From the NCBI GenBank assembly GCA_001275005.1, contig JWZX01001602.1, forward strand, positions 1-13,914: 13,914 nt of DNA, read 5' to 3'. Position numbers and translations under genes: made by a program. Shown piece after piece: positions 1 through 8,950 of this stretch (its first letter is position 1; every line of letters starts with the position of its first letter). Source of the stretch: Chrysochromulina tobinii. Lineage: Eukaryota; Haptophyta; Prymnesiales; Chrysochromulinaceae. The notes beneath the pieces were generated by a model. The model ran no database searches. It saw only the letters and a program-made list of their open reading frames with translations, and was not told the origin of the DNA.

Positions 1-643
1 CAACCGTTGCCGCCTCCGCCATCACCGCCAAGGCCCCTACCGACCCCGCCGTCACCGCCGCCGCCCTCGCCACCACCATCACCGTCGCGGCCTTCATCAC
101 CGCCGCCGCTACACTCGCCGGCACCCTCGCCGGCACCTTCGCTGCCGCCCTCGCCGCCCTCGCCGCCTCTGCCGTCCTCGGTGCTGCCCCCTGCGCCGTA
201 CCTACCGTCACCATCGCCGCCAGCCCGAACGCCTTCGTTTCCACCGCATGAGCCTCCGCCCTCGCCTCTTCCAACCACCGCTCCGCCCCTCCGACCGCCT
301 CCATCACCAAGTGAGCCATTGCTTCCACCGCCACCGCTGCCCTCACCAGCCATTCCCCCTCCTGCGCTGCCTCCACTCCTGCCGCCGCGCTCCCCACCGC
401 CCTCGCGCTCGCCACCGCCGCCGCCGCCGCCCTCGTCGCCCCCGCCCTCGCTGCCACCACCTGACGCACCCGGTGACATGGGCTCAGGTGAGGCACCTTC
501 TCCGCCACACATGCCGCCGCTCTCCCGACCGCCCTCACCACCCTTGCCTTCGCCTCAACCGTTGCCGCCTCCGCCATCACCGCCAAGGCCCCTACCGACC
601 CCGCCGTCACCGCCGCCGCCCTCGCCACCACCATCACCGTCGC
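1..643 (+). repeat. 88-bp direct repeat (1-88 and 556-643) within proline-rich coding sequence
   Basis: Bases 1-88 are identical to 556-643, first differing at 89/644. The spacing is 555 bp, exactly 185 codons, so both copies are read in the same frame and encode the same [20 protein letters not shown]-type stretch. Weaker similarity continues beyond the exact match. A perfect repeat amid low-complexity but otherwise diverged sequence suggests recent duplication or gene conversion of a block of at least 555 bp, and more copies may lie upstream. Confidence 0.9.
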
Positions 644-3600
644 CGCCACCATCACCCACGCCTCGAGGCATCACCATCGCATTCACATGCACGCTGGGCG
701 GCAGCGTCGCCGAGTTCGATCAGGCAAGGCAGGCCCTCTTCCGTGCCAACCTCGGAGTCTTCCTCGGCGTGGGTGCCAACGAGATCTCGCTCTCAATCGC
801 TGCCGGCTCGGTCGTTGTCACCTCCAGCATCACCTCGACCAATCCCACTATAGCAAACCGAGTCGAGACTCGCCTCCAGAGCATCGAGCTAGAAGGGCCC
901 GCTCGCTTGCAGAGCATCCTCGACCCTGTCGGCAACCAGTTCGCCGTGCTTTCCGTGCAGCCGCCCGTGCGTACTGACCCATTCGGCCGCATGGTCTCCG
1001 AGCCTGTGGGGAACTCATCGCCAGGCTCGTCCTCCATCATCATCATCGTCATTCTCTCCGTCGTCATTTTCGTGCTGGGTGCCCTCCTCATGAGGCTCGT
1101 TTGGTACCGTAACCGTAGACCAAAGCGGCCCGATGAGCCTGGACCCACTGCAACGATCGTAGCACCGACCGGCCGCAGCGCCGCTAACGCCATCAACGGT
1201 ACCGATGGCACTGAGCTCTCTGTTACAGTCCAGCCAGCTACATCTGCGGGAGAGCGGCCATCGCCCTACCCCATCGTACCGCCCCCCCCCACGCCCCCCC
1301 CCAGGGCGCTGCCGTCCTCTGCCGAGGAGCTCGCCGCCGCCGCCGAGAGCACGGCCCGTATCAAACTGCTCCTGGCACGAAACGTGCTTCTCGCCCTGGG
1401 CTTAGAGAGTGACCCCACCGGAGCAGGTGGGGCTCTCTCAAATGGAACGCCCATCACATTGGGTGGGATAGGGTTGGACTCCCTAGGGCTTGCCCTCAGC
1501 ACGCCCACACGTTCCGCGCCCCCTCAACCTCCCTCTCCCACATCATGGAGGATGGCGCCGCCACCGCCGCCGCTGAATCCTCAGCCTGTCGACGGCCTCG
1601 CCGCCGTGATGGCGGCCTCTCATCTTGAGACCTCACTGCCGACCGCAGAGGCGTGGTGCGCGGAGATGGGCGTCTTCTCGATAGAGATGCTGATTGAGGT
1701 GGGCCTGGATAGCGATCTCATTGCGGCGCTCGCGCTGCGGCCCGCGCAGGCGAAGCTGCTCAAGCTACGCCTCCAACGGGGGAGCTTTCCACCCCCAGCA
1801 CCCAAACTCCTCCAACGGGGGAGCTCCCCAGCCCCCGCAGCTTCGGCGACGACAGCTCAGGTTGAGGGCTCAGTTGCTACGATCAAGGCGCCGGCGCCGC
1901 CACCTAAGAATGAGGGCACGATGGCGATGCTCGTTCGCAAGCTTTCCTTTGAGAAGAAGAAGCCGCAGCAACGGGCGCCGGCAGCCGACGCGCCGGCGGT
2001 CGACGCGCCGGTCGCCAACGTGCCAGCTGTGAGACCCAGATCGAGGCGCAAGCCGAGATCGAGGCCGCAGATTGAGGATTCCGAGGCCAAGGTCGAGGTG
2101 CCAGCGCCACCACCAAGGGTCACGTTGGAGACACTCGTGCGCAAGCTTTCTTTTGAGAAGAAGAAGAAGCTCGCGCAGGGCGAAATTGCGGCTGCGGAGG
2201 TGGATGACTTGATGCAACGGACGTTAAGTCAGGGTAGAAGCAAGGGACAAGGCAAGGACGTGCAGTCAGTCACCTATCATGCCACCGGAGCCGCGGTGGC
2301 ACTTAATGTGGAGAAGCCCGTCGAGAAGGCGGCTCCGGTGGAGGCGCATGTGGAGTCGCCTGCTGCGCTGGCCGCCAAGTCTGCCTCCCCGCCGTCCCGG
2401 CCGTTCACAGGATATTCACCTGAGGCGTTTGGTCTCTCTTCTCCCTTGCGGCGTTTGCGGCGTTTGGTCACCTTCGGTCCCGGCCCGCTCGGAATGTGGC
2501 TTCGCGACGCTGAAGGTCAAGTCACCATCCACCATGTAGTCCCGGGCTCGCAGGCGGCACTGCAGAACGTGGTGGTTGGCAGTATGATCGTCAGCGTGGC
2601 AGGTAGGCCTATGGAGGGCGTGCCGCGCGCTTCAGTGATGGCCCTCATGGAGGAGACGATGAAACGCGCGGCGGAGAAGCCCATGGTCCTGGAGCTCGAG
2701 TTCACCGCTGATTCCGAGGATGAGTCCTTCACCTACGTGATCGCCGCCGAGTCCGCGCCCGATGTGAGCGAGCTGCTGGGCGAGTCGGTGTCAGCCGGCG
2801 ATATGTTGACGGACGAGCTGCTGGCTGCCTTGCGCGCTGCGCTCGAGGTCGAGGAAGACGTGCTCGACGAACAGCTCAGATCACGGTTACTGGCCGATGG
2901 CTTTGTCGACAAACGTCGATTGGCACCACCATTTGTCCCACCCGCCACTGGAGCTTCTCCTGCCGCCGCAAAGCCGGCAGCACCGGCCGCAACCACGGTG
3001 CCCGCACCTACCACGAAAGAGGCAGAGGTGCCAAAGGTGAGGAAAGCGGCGAAGGTGATGAAAGAGGCAGGGTTCATGAAGGCGACGAAAGACGCAGTGG
3101 TGGTGGAGGAGGATTCGTCAACGGCGAAGACGGAGCGGAAGGCTGAGTGGGCGAAGGCAGAGGCCCCCTTCGCTACCACCGAGCCTGCCGCCGCTGCCGC
3201 TGAGCTGCCGACTACCGCCCCGCCTGCTGCCGCGCCGGCGCTGGCCGCAACGGCAGTGGCGAGGGCGGTGGATACAACCTCTTTGCCGTCGGACCCGGGA
3301 CGTGATGACGACGTTATCGTGGCTTCACCTCCATCGTCGCGCAGGGGCGGGATGACGACGCTCGTTCGCAAGCTTTCCTTTGAGAAGAAGAAAGCGCAGC
3401 AAACGCCCGAAACTGCAGAGGATCGTGGCGCGGAGGCCTTAGCACAAGCAGCCCTGGCGGCTGCAAGGCTGCGCTCGTTGCTTCTCATGCGTCGCCAGGC
3501 CGCGCTCATGCATGCGTGGGCGCTGTGGAACGCGGGGGTGCTCTCCGAGGATCCGTCAAGGCTTCTACGCGTGCTGGCTGGTGGCGCATCCCCCGCTCGC

Positions 3601-4245
3601 CTTGCAGAAATGCCCAAGGCATGGCGCATGAGCGAGGAGCACATGGAGGAGACGAAAACTCATGTGGTAGTCGAAACTGAGCAAGGGCCAGCGATCACGG
3701 CAGACGACCCCCACTCCGATCCGATGAGCACCTACAAGACCCCTGGGCGGCTCAGCGCCAGCGCTCGCGACATGAAGTTGAGAGTGCTCCAGTTCTCCAG
3801 GAGCAAGCCACCCGACGACCTACCCACGATCATGAATATCCCCCGCAAGGCCCTCATCGATGATATCAACGGTCCATGCGCTGTGCTGCAGTCGCCTGCA
3901 CAGCAGAGCACCGCGGCGGCCAACACCGAGCATGATGTCGCTGCCGGCGACTGGTTGCAGCTCATACCTAGCCACGTGCGTTCCGAGCTGCCGCCCGCCG
4001 CCTCGCCGATTGCCGCGCCGCCAATGACCGAGACGGAGATGGGCACGGCCGCTTCTACGACGCCTTATGTCAGCCGACTAGGGCGTGCTCGCGCTGCCAG
4101 CGCAAAGGCCAGAGCTCGCGCTCGACCTGAACTTCGACAGTCCCCAGATGCGTCTCCAGTCAGGGCCGAAACAGCACTGGCTGCGCCCTCGTCACCTTTT
4201 CAGGATGCATTGGCAGCCGTCCTCGCCGAGGCTTCTTACATTTGA
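1..4245 (+). CDS. Proline-rich single-pass membrane protein with SAM-like and PDZ domains in the cytosolic tail (5' partial)
   Basis: The frame is open from base 1 with no ATG at the edge, so the N-terminus, including any signal peptide, lies outside the window. It ends at TGA 4243-4245. Domains in order: a Pro/Ser ectodomain (1-663) with many SPPPP-type blocks, like hydroxyproline-rich wall glycoproteins; a globular module of about 100 residues (664-960; [19 protein letters not shown].., then GSVVVTSSI) resembling SEA-like modules of algal surface proteins; a membrane helix (1036-1092, [20 protein letters not shown]) followed by basic [12 protein letters not shown], implying cytosolic C-terminus; a weak SAM-like helical segment (1645-1776, [11 protein letters not shown]..); a PDZ domain (about 2467-2706, [32 protein letters not shown]); and three [11 protein letters not shown] motifs (1930, 2134, 3361). 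Long Ala/Pro/Glu linkers join these. I infer a surface-to-cytoskeleton or signalling scaffold. The SAM and SEA-like calls are tentative; PDZ, helix and proline-rich region are clear. Confidence 0.82.
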   Translation, partial: QPLPPPPSPPRPLPTPPSPPPPSPPPSPSRPSSPPPLHSPAPSPAPSLPPSPPSPPLPSSVLPPAPYLPSPSPPARTPSFPPHEPPPSPLPTTAPPLRPPPSPSEPLLPPPPLPSPAIPPPALPPLLPPRSPPPSRSPPPPPPPSSPPPSLPPPDAPGDMGSGEAPSPPHMPPLSRPPSPPLPSPQPLPPPPSPPRPLPTPPSPPPPSPPPSPSPPPSPTPRGITIAFTCTLGGSVAEFDQARQALFRANLGVFLGVGANEISLSIAAGSVVVTSSITSTNPTIANRVETRLQSIELEGPARLQSILDPVGNQFAVLSVQPPVRTDPFGRMVSEPVGNSSPGSSSIIIIVILSVVIFVLGALLMRLVWYRNRRPKRPDEPGPTATIVAPTGRSAANAINGTDGTELSVTVQPATSAGERPSPYPIVPPPPTPPPRALPSSAEELAAAAESTARIKLLLARNVLLALGLESDPTGAGGALSNGTPITLGGIGLDSLGLALSTPTRSAPPQPPSPTSWRMAPPPPPLNPQPVDGLAAVMAASHLETSLPTAEAWCAEMGVFSIEMLIEVGLDSDLIAALALRPAQAKLLKLRLQRGSFPPPAPKLLQRGSSPAPAASATTAQVEGSVATIKAPAPPPKNEGTMAMLVRKLSFEKKKPQQRAPAADAPAVDAPVANVPAVRPRSRRKPRSRPQIEDSEAKVEVPAPPPRVTLETLVRKLSFEKKKKLAQGEIAAAEVDDLMQRTLSQGRSKGQGKDVQSVTYHATGAAVALNVEKPVEKAAPVEAHVESPAALAAKSASPPSRPFTGYSPEAFGLSSPLRRLRRLVTFGPGPLGMWLRDAEGQVTIHHVVPGSQAALQNVVVGSMIVSVAGRPMEGVPRASVMALMEETMKRAAEKPMVLELEFTADSEDESFTYVIAAESAPDVSELLGESVSAGDMLTDELLAALRAALEVEEDVLDEQLRSRLLADGFVDKRRLAPPFVPPATGASPAAAKPAAPAATTVPAPTTKEAEVPKVRKAAKVMKEAGFMKATKDAVVVEEDSSTAKTERKAEWAKAEAPFATTEPAAAAAELPTTAPPAAAPALAATAVARAVDTTSLPSDPGRDDDVIVASPPSSRRGGMTTLVRKLSFEKKKAQQTPETAEDRGAEALAQAALAAARLRSLLLMRRQAALMHAWALWNAGVLSEDPSRLLRVLAGGASPARLAEMPKAWRMSEEHMEETKTHVVVETEQGPAITADDPHSDPMSTYKTPGRLSASARDMKLRVLQFSRSKPPDDLPTIMNIPRKALIDDINGPCAVLQSPAQQSTAAANTEHDVAAGDWLQLIPSHVRSELPPAASPIAAPPMTETEMGTAASTTPYVSRLGRARAASAKARARARPELRQSPDASPVRAETALAAPSSPFQDALAAVLAEASYI
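1771..1848 (+). repeat. Two in-frame 39-bp imperfect repeats (LQRGS..PAP)
   Basis: CTCCAACGGGGGAGCT occurs at 1771 and again at 1810, a 39-bp (13-codon) period, with partly matching Pro-rich sequence after each copy. The encoded segments are [13 protein letters not shown] and [12 protein letters not shown]. They form the linker after the SAM-like segment. This is a small in-frame tandem duplication. Confidence 0.75.
1930..3393 (+). repeat. Three dispersed copies of an [11 protein letters not shown]-coding motif
   Basis: The 33-bp motif is at 1930-1962, 2134-2166 and 3361-3393, all in the main frame and encoding [11 protein letters not shown] with no substitution. Copies at 1930 and 3361 are nearly identical in DNA as well; the 2134 copy differs at synonymous sites (GTG, TCT), which points to protein-level selection. 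Each is preceded by a Pro-rich or small-residue segment and a Thr, and Gln follows soon after (PQQ, LAQ, AQQ). R-K-L-S fits the basophilic kinase pattern RxxS, so the motif may be phosphorylated or bind a basic-motif partner or membrane. The function is inferred, not known. Confidence 0.85.
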
Positions 4246-4716
4246 CTGCATATTAGCGTTATTAGCGTTCTATTAGCGTTCTATGCAGTTCGTGGTTGTC
4301 CCGTCATCGGGTCTGCATAGGCGTTCAGCATCAGCCATCGCCACAAACTAAGAAAGAGTATGAGACGAATAGTAGTACATCGCAAAGCATGTCCACAAAC
4401 CGTGCATGAATAGTTACTCTCGTCCACACAGAGACTGTGGATCTGTGGTCACGGCTACTCTACGACAAACAATGAAACAAAACGCAGGGCCACATGCACG
4501 GGGCAAACCGTCTCCGGATGATGGCTGACAATCACAATGCAATACCCCCATCTCCCCACCCCCCACCTGATTGCCTATCACAATCCCTCGGGCAGAAAGC
4601 GGCAGGGAACGAGACTGATTGAACTCTCCTATTTTGGTAGGAGCCTATCAAGGAAACTCGTCGAAGCGCGTTGTGGCGATCGATGTGGACTCGTTGGGAG
4701 GTGATTTGCCTCGACA
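4246..4716. other. Intergenic region: 3' flank of the membrane-protein gene and 5' flank of the TPR/AspH gene
   Basis: No credible coding sequence is seen here. The composition is richer in A/T than the flanking genes. Just after the stop, ATTAGCGTT is repeated three times (about 4251-4281), a short tandem array probably in the 3' UTR. I recognise no poly(A) signal or TATA element with confidence. An in-frame TGA at 4702-4704 lies just before the next gene's ATG. Confidence 0.6.
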
Positions 4717-6195
4717 ATGGCGACGGAGGCGGCAGAAGCTGCCTATGACGGAGCCACGTCTGCGCTGAGGCTTGGAGATGTATCTCGTGGCGCTGCCTTG
4801 CTTTCCGACTTGCTGAGCAAGTCGACGTTGCCTCGCGATCTGTTGGCTCATGCACGTGCAAACTACGGCACTGCTTTGTCAATGCTAGGCCGCCGTGATG
4901 AAGCTGTGGTAGCGATGCGCGCGAGCGTGGCTGCACGGCCATCGGTGGCGAACACGCACTATAACCTGGGTATTCTGCTTGCTGAAAGGGAGAAAAATGA
5001 TGCCGAGGTGCATTATAGGCTGGCCTTAGAGCTCGAGCCTCACCATGAAGGTGCGAACAATAACTTGGGAAACTTACTAGCCGAGGTCGGCCGGGTTGAC
5101 GAGGCAGCCGTCGCATACCGTGCGACCCTGCATGTCAACCCGCGTCACGCGATGGCGTACAACAACCTCGCGAACGTGCTCCGTGGTGATGTCAATGGCA
5201 CGGACGACGTCAGCGCCCTGCGTGCCGCCGGACGCTGCTACGCGATGGCGGTGCGCTTGTCGCCTACGTACCTTGAGGCGTACCGCAATCTCGGCAATCT
5301 GCTAAGGGAACGCCCAACATGGCGTCGCAGCGCTGTACGAGCATATCGCTCAGCCCTGTCACTGCAGCCTGACGGACGAACCGTCCTGTTGAACCTCGGC
5401 GAGACGCTGCAGTGGCTTGGTCGACCCGCGGCCGCGAACAAGACATTCGCGCTTGCCGTCGCGCGCGGTGTTTGGCAGCACGCGCAGCAGCGGCCGTCGC
5501 AGTACGTGCCAGGGCTGCGCGCGGCGCCGTGGTGGGAGCTCAGTGAGGTCCCGGAGCTGCTTCGGCTCTTCCGCTCGAAAGAGACGATTGAGACGTTGCG
5601 AGACGAGGGGATCGCACTGCTACGGCGCGGTGCGCCCTTTCTGAACTACTTCTCACCCGCCCTCGTCTCTGGCAAGTGGTCCGACGTGATGCTCGCGACG
5701 TCGGGCATGCGCCAGCCGGGCGCTGACCATGCGCCGCGCAGCTACGCCCTGTACGAGGCCTTCGGCGAGGCAGTGACCACTATGGTCACCGGTCAGGCGT
5801 ACTTCTCCGTCCTATCGCCCGGCGCCCGGCTGCAGGCTCACTGCGGCCCCACCAACGCACGCCTGCGGGTTCACATTGGCCTTTCGGTGCCCGAGAACGC
5901 TGCCATGCGCGTGGGCAACGAGACACGCCGATGGCGGGAAGGCGAGGCGTTCATCTTCGACGACTCGTTTGAACACGAAGTTTGGAACGAGGGCAGCGAG
6001 CCGCGCCTCGTCTTCATCTTCGACGTCTGGCACCCGCAGCTGAGTACAGACGAGTCGCGGCTCAATGCTCTACGCAGCGAGCCAGTTCATTCCCAGCGCT
6101 ACATGATGACCCGCGACTCAGTGCGCGCAGGCCTAGGTCTGCCCCGCACAGAGATCGACCTTGTGAAGGATCGAAGGATGCGCACGATTTACTGA
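4717..6195 (+). CDS. TPR-repeat aspartyl/asparaginyl beta-hydroxylase (AspH family)
   Basis: An intronless gene of 492 residues. The ATG at 4717 (context GACAATGG) has an in-frame TGA 15 nt upstream, so the start is firm unless a 5' exon exists. Residues about 45-270 hold roughly six TPR units (for example THYNLGILLAE, ANNNLGNLLAEVGRVDEA). The catalytic domain is about 295-455. It has AHCGPTNARLRVHIGL with iron ligand His375, the Gly in place of the usual 2-oxoglutarate-oxygenase Asp, and Arg384/His386. It also has FDDSFEHEVW with His420, and RLVFIFDVWHP with Arg430. These spacings match animal AspH, which hydroxylates Asp/Asn using Fe(II), 2-oxoglutarate and O2, on EGF-like domains in the ER. 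No signal peptide or membrane anchor is visible, unlike animal AspH, so its compartment and substrate are open. Confidence 0.93.
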   Translation: MATEAAEAAYDGATSALRLGDVSRGAALLSDLLSKSTLPRDLLAHARANYGTALSMLGRRDEAVVAMRASVAARPSVANTHYNLGILLAEREKNDAEVHYRLALELEPHHEGANNNLGNLLAEVGRVDEAAVAYRATLHVNPRHAMAYNNLANVLRGDVNGTDDVSALRAAGRCYAMAVRLSPTYLEAYRNLGNLLRERPTWRRSAVRAYRSALSLQPDGRTVLLNLGETLQWLGRPAAANKTFALAVARGVWQHAQQRPSQYVPGLRAAPWWELSEVPELLRLFRSKETIETLRDEGIALLRRGAPFLNYFSPALVSGKWSDVMLATSGMRQPGADHAPRSYALYEAFGEAVTTMVTGQAYFSVLSPGARLQAHCGPTNARLRVHIGLSVPENAAMRVGNETRRWREGEAFIFDDSFEHEVWNEGSEPRLVFIFDVWHPQLSTDESRLNALRSEPVHSQRYMMTRDSVRAGLGLPRTEIDLVKDRRMRTIY

Positions 6196-6535
6196 TTCGA
6201 TCGTGGAAGCCACCAAGTTCCGCGCTGCTCCCTAGCCGCTCCGCGCTCATCCGCGCTCATCTGCGCCGCTTTCCTGGGCACGTCGAGGTGAGTGGATGCA
6301 CCCAGACGCCATGCCAGACGCAGAGCACCTGAGCAGACGGACCAGACGCCGGCCTTAACGGGGCCCGAGACGCGACGAAGGGCGCTGAGCGGGCTCAGAC
6401 GTTGTGTTAAAGTTTACGTTCACACACTAGTGTCAGGACACCCCTGACCGCGTGGCCCTGGACACTGGAGCGTCGCAAAGTCGGATACTCTAGTCGCGAA
6501 AGCCTGGCGTGCTCCGCTCGCTGCTCCGCTCCCCC
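6196..6535. other. Convergent 3' intergenic region with a small inverted repeat
   Basis: This 340-bp stretch lies between the stop codons of the AspH gene (+) and the chromatin-protein gene (-), so it holds both 3' ends. No coding sequence is credible. It contains CGCGCTCATC-type and CAGACGC short repeats (6240-6350), a palindrome ACACTAGTGT (about 6425-6434), and an inverted repeat GTCAGG/CCTGAC with a 5-nt loop (6432-6448). These might help separate the two transcripts, but nothing shows that directly. Confidence 0.5.
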
Positions 6536-8731
6536 TCAATCAAGAAAAGGCGCCGTGTCCGTGTTCGTGGTCGGGCCAGGGGCAGAGCCGCCCGACAGTG
6601 CAGAGGCGGCCGCAATCTCCCGCTCGTAACGGCGCCTGTCCTCCGCGGCCATTGCCTGAAAGGGTTGGCGCTCCTCCGGAGTCTCTGCCTTCCACCACTC
6701 CTGAAGGACCTTGTCGATTTCTTTGGTGTTGAGCGTCGTGTTAGCGTCTCGTGCCTCCTTGCGTTTAGTTTGCTGGTAGAAGATGAAGGCCGTCTTTGCG
6801 CCGCGAACTTTCGGCGCTCCACTCGCCTCAGTCGGCGCGGCGTCAAAGGCGCTGCCGGCCATGGCAGCCGCGGGCGCGCCGCTTGCGCACATACTGGCGG
6901 CGCCGGCGCCGGCGGCATGGGCAGCGGACAAACCGCGGCGACGTTCGGCCTCCTCGGCGGCAGCATTGGCGGCGATCATCGCGGCGGCCATCGAGGAGGC
7001 CATCGGCTTCGTCAGAGGCGCCATTGGCTTCGTCAAAGGCGCCGGCACATGCATCGCCGCTGGCGCAGGAGCGGGCGGTCGCCATTGAAGCGTTGTCTCG
7101 GGCGGTCGCCAAAGGCGCTCTTCACACACCAAGCTCGACGAACACGCGGTCATACCTGGCATCGCGCTACTGAGATTCGTCATACTTGGCATCGCGCTGC
7201 TGAGATTCGTCATACCTGGCATCGCGCTGCTGAGGTTCGTCATACCTGGCATCCCCACAGGTGTCGATTTGGGCGGCGGCCGCGCGGAAGGCGGCGGCGC
7301 GGCTGGCGGCAGCACGGTTGGGGGCGGCGCGACTGGAGGCCGCGTGGCTGGTGGTGGCGCGGCTGGTGGTGGCGCGGCGTCGCACGGCAAGTCAGCCGCG
7401 ACGAGCGTGGCTGCCTGGCTGGTGGTGACTTTGGAGGCGAGCGAGCGCGCGAGACGCCCCCACGTGTCCGCCTGCGCGAGCTGCAGCCCCGGCAGCGATC
7501 GCTCGATGGCAAGCTTGACGTCGCGTATCCCTACCTTGGGCTTGCGATGGCCCGCGGCGTCCTTGACGCGTTGCTCGAGCAAGCCCTCCTCGAGCTTGCG
7601 CACCTCCGCGGGCTCGGGCGGGCTACCGGTCGGTGCCACCTCACCCAACAGACGCAGGAAGCTGCACAGCGCGTGCCAAACCGTACAGTCGGTGCGCACG
7701 GGAGCTGCCGAGGCAGCACCGCCTCCGCCACCCGCGCTTGTGCCCGCGCCACTCGTGCCGCCAGCCGGACCGGGTGGCGGGACGCCCGCCGCAGCGCCCA
7801 TTTGCCGTCCCACACCCGCGAGTGCACTGCAAGTGCCACACGTGAAGGGGTGGGGGGGCGCCGCAGCCGCCGTTGCCGCCGCCTTGATGCGGTTCGGCGA
7901 GCCGGGGACTGGGACTGCGTCTCCATCGCTCGTGGCGCTCTCGCCGGCCTTGTGTGCGGCTGAGGCGCGCTTGCGAGGCGAGCTGCGCTGGTGCTCCGCT
8001 TCCCTCGCCGACTGACGCGCACGCTCCGCTTCGAGCTGGGACTCGCTGCGCAGCTCGCCTCGCGAGATGAAGAAGCCGCTCGCCTTCAGGCGGCCCGCCG
8101 CCATGGCAGTGCGTACGCCCTCTGCGCCCTCGCCGCCGCCGCTGCCCGCCGCCGCTGGACCGCCGCTACTTGAGGCTAGCCGTCCACCGTTCTCCTCCTC
8201 GTCCTCGTCCTCCTCGTCCTCCTCGCCCTTGTCCACTTTGTCGAGGAACTCCGAATCGTCGATGAAGTCGTCATCCATGTCGTACCAGGATTCGTTGGAC
8301 GACTTGGCATCTTCATCCTCGTCACCCTCATCGTCGTCGGCGCCCGCATTTTTGTCCTCCTCATCGTGGCCTGCCGCTTGAGTCGTTGCTGTGCCAGCGG
8401 CGATTGCACCGTCGAGCGTGGCAACTGCAGATGCGGCCACTGAAGTGCCGTCGTCGCCTTTGGCCTTCTTCCGCTTGCTTATGGCCGAAGCGCGGCGCGC
8501 GCGCTTTGGCATCGGTCTTGAACTCGCCGTCGCATACTTGCGCTCCATTCCTTGGATCATCTTGAGGAATCGTGCTCCCGGCGGAGCTGGTGCGAGGAAA
8601 GCATCGCCCGTCACTTCGTTGGGATTGGAGGAGCTGGCCTCCATGCTGCCAGGTGCGATCCATTCAATGACGGCGCTCTCGGTTAAGTCGAAGAACTGCC
8701 GCAAGCACCGCGAGCTCGCCTCTGTCGACAT
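6536..8731 (-). CDS. Ubinuclein/HPC2-like (HRD/HUN motif) chromatin protein with a C-terminal HMG box
   Basis: A 731-residue protein from ATG 8729-8731 (MSTEASSRCLRQFFDLTESA). The frame stays open to an ATG at 8836, which has a better -3 base. I prefer 8731 because third-position GC falls sharply upstream of it and the divergent neighbour starts close by. A basic nuclear-localisation-like cluster (PKRARRASAISKRKK, about 75-89) is followed by acidic runs. Then comes WYDMDDDFIDDSEFLDK and, after an acidic/Gly insert, ASGFFISRGELR (about 149-231). That pairing matches the HRD/HUN domain of ubinuclein/HPC2, which in the HIRA complex binds H3.3-H4. A helical middle segment (WHALCSFLRLLGEV..) is unassigned. 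Proline-rich linkers and MPGMTNLSSA repeats precede an HMG box at 641-710 (AKTAFIFYQQTKRKEARD.., VLQEWWKAETPEERQPF.., EDRRRYEREI). It is probably a nuclear histone chaperone or DNA-binding factor. The HMG call is strong, the HRD call good. Confidence 0.85.
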   Translation of the reverse strand: MSTEASSRCLRQFFDLTESAVIEWIAPGSMEASSSNPNEVTGDAFLAPAPPGARFLKMIQGMERKYATASSRPMPKRARRASAISKRKKAKGDDGTSVAASAVATLDGAIAAGTATTQAAGHDEEDKNAGADDDEGDEDEDAKSSNESWYDMDDDFIDDSEFLDKVDKGEEDEEDEDEEENGGRLASSSGGPAAAGSGGGEGAEGVRTAMAAGRLKASGFFISRGELRSESQLEAERARQSAREAEHQRSSPRKRASAAHKAGESATSDGDAVPVPGSPNRIKAAATAAAAPPHPFTCGTCSALAGVGRQMGAAAGVPPPGPAGGTSGAGTSAGGGGGAASAAPVRTDCTVWHALCSFLRLLGEVAPTGSPPEPAEVRKLEEGLLEQRVKDAAGHRKPKVGIRDVKLAIERSLPGLQLAQADTWGRLARSLASKVTTSQAATLVAADLPCDAAPPPAAPPPATRPPVAPPPTVLPPAAPPPSARPPPKSTPVGMPGMTNLSSAMPGMTNLSSAMPSMTNLSSAMPGMTACSSSLVCEERLWRPPETTLQWRPPAPAPAAMHVPAPLTKPMAPLTKPMASSMAAAMIAANAAAEEAERRRGLSAAHAAGAGAASMCASGAPAAAMAGSAFDAAPTEASGAPKVRGAKTAFIFYQQTKRKEARDANTTLNTKEIDKVLQEWWKAETPEERQPFQAMAAEDRRRYEREIAAASALSGGSAPGPTTNTDTAPFLD
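7151..7253 (-). repeat. 30-bp in-frame tandem repeat (3.4 copies) encoding MPGMTNLSSA
   Basis: Units start at 7151, 7181 and 7211 with a partial fourth at 7241, differing by only a few bases. Read on the minus strand they encode the decapeptide MPGMTNLSSA (one copy MPSMTNLSSA), the last copy running on as MPGMTACSS. It sits in the disordered linker between the proline-rich stretch and the HMG box. Near-identity suggests recent expansion and possible length variation between strains. Confidence 0.9.
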
Positions 8732-8950
8732 GAGGACTCGCGCCCCGTGAACATGTGTGAAGACATCTGAGACATCTCGAGCATGGGCTGCTGGAAGGTA
8801 AAGTGTTGCTCGGAGGAGAGACTTTTTCTCGTGCATTTTGCGGAATCCTTGTCGGCTGGTTCGTGTCGATGGAAGGAACTGTCAAGGAGGACCGCCACGA
8901 GCATCGCTCACGCGACGCCTAATTCGCCCTCGCCGCACGTGCCCAAGAGC
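8732..8950. promoter_or_regulatory. Candidate divergent promoter between the chromatin-protein and coiled-coil genes
   Basis: This 219-bp interval separates two head-to-head ATGs (8731 minus, 8951 plus) and must hold both 5' UTRs and probably both start sites. It shows a direct repeat GACATCT-GA-GACATCT (about 8763-8778) and no clear TATA box. Each reading frame is open partway into the interval (minus to 8836, plus to 8783), so alternative upstream starts would overlap head to head by 54 bp. The promoter role is inferred from geometry only. Confidence 0.45.

Noticed and set aside
2733-3644. 303-residue minus-strand frame inside the membrane-protein gene
   Set aside because: Ala/Ser-rich shadow of the GC-rich sense frame, with no domain and no start context; the sense frame carries the repeated [11 protein letters not shown] motif.
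6432-6448. GTCAGG/CCTGAC inverted repeat as a transcription terminator
   Set aside because: A 6-bp stem is weak and hairpin terminators of this kind are bacterial; this is eukaryotic sequence.
7151-7253. 30-bp repeats as a CRISPR array
   Set aside because: Units are directly adjacent with no unique spacers and are in frame inside a protein-coding gene.
6509-7963. 484-residue plus-strand frame opposite the HMG-box gene
   Set aside because: Arg/Gly/His-rich composition typical of antisense shadow, and the minus strand encodes real HRD and HMG-box motifs.
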